27,827 bases of DNA, from the NCBI GenBank assembly GCA_963621575.1, contig CAVFEH010000023.1, positions 1 through 27,827 on the forward strand, read 5' to 3'. This stretch comes from UBA1724 sp963621575 (lineage in GTDB: Bacteria; Verrucomicrobiota; Lentisphaeria; Oligosphaerales; Oligosphaeraceae). The position numbers were made by a program, and so were the translations under genes. Position 1 is the stretch's first letter. Each line of letters opens with the position of its first letter. Below, piece after piece: positions 24,562-27,827 of the stretch. The notes under the pieces were generated by a model that was given only the letters and a program-made list of their open reading frames with translations, was not told the origin of the DNA and made no database searches.

Positions 24562-26861
24562 AACCCATTCGCATCGCCCTTGTGGGCAATCCCAACTGTG
24601 GCAAGACCTGCATTTTCAATGGTCTGACTGGTGCCCGCCAGCATGTGGGCAACTATCCCGGCGTGACCGTGGAGAGCAAGAGCGGCCGTTTCCTTCTGGA
24701 TGGCCGTGACGTGGAGCTGGTGGACCTCCCCGGCATCTACACCCTCTCCTCCCACTCCCCCGAGGAGAAGGTGGTCTTCCAGGAGCTCACAGGCAAGGCC
24801 ACGCGCCCGGACCTGATCCTGAACGTCATTGACTCCTCCGTGCCGGAGCGTTCCTTCTACCTGACCAGCCAACTGGCCAGCCTGGGCATTCCCACGCTGC
24901 TGGTGCTCAACATGTCCGATGAGGCCGACCGCAAGCGCATCCATTTCAACCACAAGCAGATGGAGGAGTTCTTCGGCGTGCACGTGGTCCGCACCGTGGG
25001 CCGCACCGCCGAGGGTGTCCGCCCCCTGATTGAGGCGCTCTCCGTCTTCCTGCACTACGGCATGGAGAATCCCCCCGTTGCCCTGGGCTACGGCGAGGAT
25101 GTGGAGCGCGAGATCGCCGCTCTGCTGCCCCGTGTCCAGAAGGCCATGCCCGAGGACCTGGCTCCCGAGAGCGCCCGCTTCCTGGCCATCAAACTGCTGG
25201 AGCGCGACACCACCGTGGAGGCCCTGTCCGGCGTGAAGGAGCTGGTTCCCGCCGCCAAGGAGGCTCTGGCCCGCATCGGCGATCCCGGCGACGGCACCAG
25301 CCTGGCCGTGAAACGCTTCGCCATGCTCTCCGAATTCGCCGCCAAGGCCATCGTCCAGGGGGCGAAGGAGAACCGTGAGCGCGGCTTCAAGGTCGACAAG
25401 GTCTTGACCAGCCCCTGGCTCGGGATCCCCATCTTCCTGGCTATCATCTACCTGACCTTCTGGTTTACCTTCACCCTCGGCGATCCCTTCATGGGATGGA
25501 TCGAGGACGGCTTCGGATGGCTCTCCGACCTGGTGAAGAACGTGTGGCCCGACGGCAAGGCGGAGTACTTCCGCGACCTGGTGACCGACGGCATCATCGG
25601 CGGCGTGGGCGGCGTTCTGGTCTTCCTGCCCAACATCGTCCTCCTCTTCATCGCCATCGTCCTGCTCGAGGACTCCGGCTACATGGCCCGGGCCGCCTTC
25701 GTGATGGACGGGCTCATGCGGAAATTCGGACTCCACGGGCGCTCCTTCGTGCCCCTCGTCATGGGATTCGGCTGCAATGTGCCCGCCATCATGGCCACCC
25801 GCACCATCGAGTCCCAGCGTGACCGCCGCACCACCATCATGGTGCTGCCGGCAATGAGCTGCGGCGCCCGACTGCCGATCTACGCCCTCGTCATCCCCGT
25901 CTTCTTCACCGGAACTACCCGCTCCGTCGTGATGTTCGGGCTCTATATCCTGGGCGTGGTCGTGGCGCTCATCGCGGCCCGCATCATGAAGTCCACTCTT
26001 TTCAAGGGGGATGACGAGACCTTCCTCATGGAGCTGCCTCCCTACCGCATGCCCACCTTCCGAAGCCTGGTCATGCACGTCTGGGACCGCGCGAAGATGT
26101 ATCTCCACAAGGCGGGAACCATCATCCTGTTCACCTCCATCGTCCTCTACTTCTTCAACACCCTGCCCGCCAGGACCGAATTCTCCAAGGACTATGACAA
26201 GGAGATCGCCGCCGTCCAGGAGGCCATCGATGGCCTTGAGGCCGCCGTGCCCGCCGACAACCAGGCCGTCGCCGCCGTGAAGGAGGCCATCGAGGCAGAC
26301 GAGGAGGCCGATCCCTCCGAGATCCTCGACGCCGCCATCGCCGAGGCCGCCGCCAAGGGCGACGAGGGCGTCGCCACCGTTGGATACCTGAACATCCTGA
26401 AGGACATCCAGGAGAAGGAGGGCGAGATCGAAACCCTCGAGAACGAGCGCAGCGCCGAGGTCATGGATTACACCATCTCCGGACGCATCGGACATGCCCT
26501 GCAGCCCCTCTTCGCCCCCATCGGATTCGACGACAAGCTGGTGACCGCATCCCTCGCCGGCCTGGCGGCCAAGGAGGTCTTCGTCTCCCAGCTCGGCATC
26601 CTCTACGCCGAGGGCGAGGCCGACGAGGAGAATGAGGGACTGCGCGCCCAGCTGCGCGCCCACTACACCCCCCTGCAGGGCGTCTGCATCATGATATTCA
26701 GCCTGCTCTCCATCCCCTGCTTCGCCACTCTGGCCGTCATCAAGCGCGAGCTGAACTCCTGGAAGTGGCTCGCCTACGAGTGCATCGGACTCTTCGCCGT
26801 GGCATATCTGCTCACCATGGTCGTCTACCAGGTGGGCCGCGCCATGGGATGGGGCTGCTAG
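24558..26861 (+). CDS. feoB: Ferrous iron transporter FeoB
   Basis: This 767-residue inner-membrane protein imports Fe(II). The N-terminal G-protein domain has GNPNCGKT (G1, residues 10-17), the YPGVTVE switch, DLPG (G3) and NMSD (G4). A GDI-type helical region follows to about residue 275. The membrane part carries two Gate domains with the hallmark GFGCNVPAIMATRT and MSCGARLPIYAL. Between the second gate and the last membrane helices, about residues 540-634 form an Ala/Glu-rich, probably coiled-coil insertion absent from E. coli FeoB. The chain ends GWGC, a C-terminal cysteine. The frame is open upstream of feoA, but ATG 24558 gives the family start MKPIRIALVGNPN and overlaps the feoA stop. 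Confidence 0.96.
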   Translation: MKPIRIALVGNPNCGKTCIFNGLTGARQHVGNYPGVTVESKSGRFLLDGRDVELVDLPGIYTLSSHSPEEKVVFQELTGKATRPDLILNVIDSSVPERSFYLTSQLASLGIPTLLVLNMSDEADRKRIHFNHKQMEEFFGVHVVRTVGRTAEGVRPLIEALSVFLHYGMENPPVALGYGEDVEREIAALLPRVQKAMPEDLAPESARFLAIKLLERDTTVEALSGVKELVPAAKEALARIGDPGDGTSLAVKRFAMLSEFAAKAIVQGAKENRERGFKVDKVLTSPWLGIPIFLAIIYLTFWFTFTLGDPFMGWIEDGFGWLSDLVKNVWPDGKAEYFRDLVTDGIIGGVGGVLVFLPNIVLLFIAIVLLEDSGYMARAAFVMDGLMRKFGLHGRSFVPLVMGFGCNVPAIMATRTIESQRDRRTTIMVLPAMSCGARLPIYALVIPVFFTGTTRSVVMFGLYILGVVVALIAARIMKSTLFKGDDETFLMELPPYRMPTFRSLVMHVWDRAKMYLHKAGTIILFTSIVLYFFNTLPARTEFSKDYDKEIAAVQEAIDGLEAAVPADNQAVAAVKEAIEADEEADPSEILDAAIAEAAAKGDEGVATVGYLNILKDIQEKEGEIETLENERSAEVMDYTISGRIGHALQPLFAPIGFDDKLVTASLAGLAAKEVFVSQLGILYAEGEADEENEGLRAQLRAHYTPLQGVCIMIFSLLSIPCFATLAVIKRELNSWKWLAYECIGLFAVAYLLTMVVYQVGRAMGWGC

Positions 26862-26925
26862 AAGAATCTCGTCTCAACGTCTGTTCCCCCACAACCAACC
26901 CCAATCCAAAAAGGAAACCACAAGC
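26862..26925 (+). promoter_or_regulatory. C/A-rich leader of the outer-membrane protein gene
   Basis: The 64-bp gap between feoB and the next gene is rich in C and A with little G, so it is probably unstructured. AAGGAA (26911-26916) is the likely ribosome-binding site. CCCACAACCAACC (26888-26900) is partly complementary to the G/U loop of the three upstream hairpins. No terminator or promoter is visible, so the next gene is probably cotranscribed with feoAB. Confidence 0.4.
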
Positions 26926-27723
26926 ATGAAAGCATTCTACTCCCTGTTCATGGCCGCCGTTCTGACCGCGGCCATGGGACTCCAAGCCCAGGAGACCGCC
27001 CCCGCAGCCGCCCCCGAAGAGGCCCCCGCCGCCGTCGAGACCGAAGAGGAAAAGGACTGGAGCGTCTCCCTCGGACTTCAGTACGCCAGCCAGAATTTCG
27101 ACAAGGGCTCCTATGCCAACGCCGAGCCCGTCTTCGTCGGAGACATCCAGGTCTCCTGGAAGGGACTCTTCGCCGGCGTCACCGGAATCTACGACACCAC
27201 TGACCAGAACGACCACGAAAGGGAGTTCGAGGAGTACGACTGGACCTTCGGATACGAGGGCTCCCTCGCGATGTTCGACTACACCCTGAGCTACATCCAC
27301 TACTCCTATCCCAGCGACCGCGCCAGTGAGTCCAACGAGATCGCCCTGGCCGTCAACGCCCAGTGCCTCCTGAATCCCGGGTTCGAGGTCTACTACGATT
27401 TCGAGGACTCCCTGGTCTACGGGAACCTGAACATCGGACATGACTTCGAACTCTGCGACCAGCTGACCTGGACCACCGGCGCCCAGCTCTGGTGGGGGAA
27501 CAAGCGCTTCCAGCTGCGCGATTTCGACCTCTACCGCAACGAGGCCATTTCCGCCGTCGTCGAGACCTCCCTCGACTTCAGCGTCAACGACTACATCTCC
27601 TTCGGACCCTTCGCCTCCTTCGGCTGGGCCCTCGGACACGAGATGCGCGACGCCTGGAAGGACGATCCCGACATGTCCGCCTTCAACTGGACCGTCGGAC
27701 TGGCTCTCTCCGTCGAGATCTGA
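26926..27723 (+). CDS. Putative outer-membrane beta-barrel protein, feo-linked
   Basis: The 265-residue protein opens with a signal peptide (MKAFYSLFMAAVLTAAMGLQA, cleavage near residue 21-22). A disordered Ala/Pro/Glu linker (residues ~23-48) follows, then alternating aromatic/polar strands such as WSVSLGLQYASQNF, WTFGYEGSLAMFDYTLSYIHYSY and FNWTVGLALSVEI, as in small porin-like barrels. The last residue is Ile rather than the usual aromatic. I do not recognise a named family. Its position 64 bp after feoB, with no intervening terminator, suggests it is the last gene of the feo operon and may admit iron or a small ligand across the outer membrane. That function is inferred. Confidence 0.75.
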   Translation: MKAFYSLFMAAVLTAAMGLQAQETAPAAAPEEAPAAVETEEEKDWSVSLGLQYASQNFDKGSYANAEPVFVGDIQVSWKGLFAGVTGIYDTTDQNDHEREFEEYDWTFGYEGSLAMFDYTLSYIHYSYPSDRASESNEIALAVNAQCLLNPGFEVYYDFEDSLVYGNLNIGHDFELCDQLTWTTGAQLWWGNKRFQLRDFDLYRNEAISAVVETSLDFSVNDYISFGPFASFGWALGHEMRDAWKDDPDMSAFNWTVGLALSVEI

Positions 27724-27758
27724 CGCGGCTTCCAGCATGGCACGGTAAAAAAACAAAC

Positions 27759-27800
27759 GGGGACGACGGGTCTATGCAGACCGGCCGTCCCCGCTTCTTT
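27759..27800 (+). terminator. Intrinsic terminator after the outer-membrane protein gene
   Basis: GGGGACG (27759-27765) pairs with CGTCCCC (27786-27792), with an inner GGTCT/AGACC helix and an ATGC loop. A T-rich tail (CTTCTTTGT) follows. It would end the feoA-feoB-outer-membrane protein transcript. Confidence 0.8.
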
Positions 27801-27810
27801 GTGTATCGAA

Positions 27811-27826
27811 GGGGGGGGGGGGGGGG
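27811..27826. other. Homopolymeric G run at the window end
   Basis: Sixteen consecutive G followed by a single C end the sequence. Such a run at a contig terminus is more likely a sequencing or assembly artefact than real DNA. Confidence 0.7.
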
Positions 27827-27827
27827 C

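Noticed and set aside
24282..26663. A 793-codon open frame on the minus strand opposite feoA/feoB
   Set aside because: The Gly/Asp/His-rich translation has no recognisable domain and mirrors the codon bias of feoB.

Overview
The window looks like a GC-rich (roughly 60 % by eye) Gram-negative chromosome segment. Signs of an outer membrane are a signal-peptide beta-barrel protein near the right end and a very large secreted beta-helix protein. The gene mix (tandem GH78 rhamnosidases, a giant beta-helix/MBG-repeat protein, ClpB, RbgA, FeoAB) suggests a host- or plant-polysaccharide-associated member of the Verrucomicrobiota/Lentisphaerota/Kiritimatiellota group. That placement is an inference; no marker gene here proves it.

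Layout. (1) 1-6133, plus strand: the 3' end of a helicase-like gene with a DUF3883 domain, a DUF1156 adenine-specific DNA methyltransferase and a DUF499 ATPase. Together they form a helicase-methylase-ATPase anti-phage type operon that stops about 100 bp short of the 3' end of a tRNA-Arg(UCU) gene, a plausible island boundary. (2) 6230-9233: the tRNA, then clpB, with a terminator-like hairpin in its leader and a strong terminator behind it. (3) 9262-18144, minus strand: two closely related GH78 alpha-L-rhamnosidases followed head-to-tail by rbgA, truB, ribF and aroE with spacings of -4 to 23 bp, probably one transcription unit. (4) 18396-22868, minus strand: a 1490-residue secreted beta-helix/MBG-repeat protein with a good promoter. 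(5) 23083-27800, plus strand: an ArsR/SmtB-type metal sensor gene, a 700-bp non-coding region, feoA, feoB and an outer-membrane beta-barrel protein, ending at a terminator. The sequence stops in a 16-G run.

The most interesting part is the 700-bp region between the metal sensor and feoA. It holds three tandem units. Each unit starts with a SmtB-like operator box (TGA..N8..TCA). A hairpin follows whose stem differs between units yet stays paired, while its 18-nt G/U loop is identical in all three. Each unit then ends in an intrinsic terminator. A fourth box precedes feoA, and a fifth overlaps the predicted transcription start of the sensor gene itself. I read this as a metal-sensor regulon: sensor, three small structured RNAs and a ferrous-iron uptake operon. 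The G/U loop is partly complementary to the C/A-rich leader of the outer-membrane protein gene just downstream of feoB, giving a testable sRNA-target pair within the same locus.
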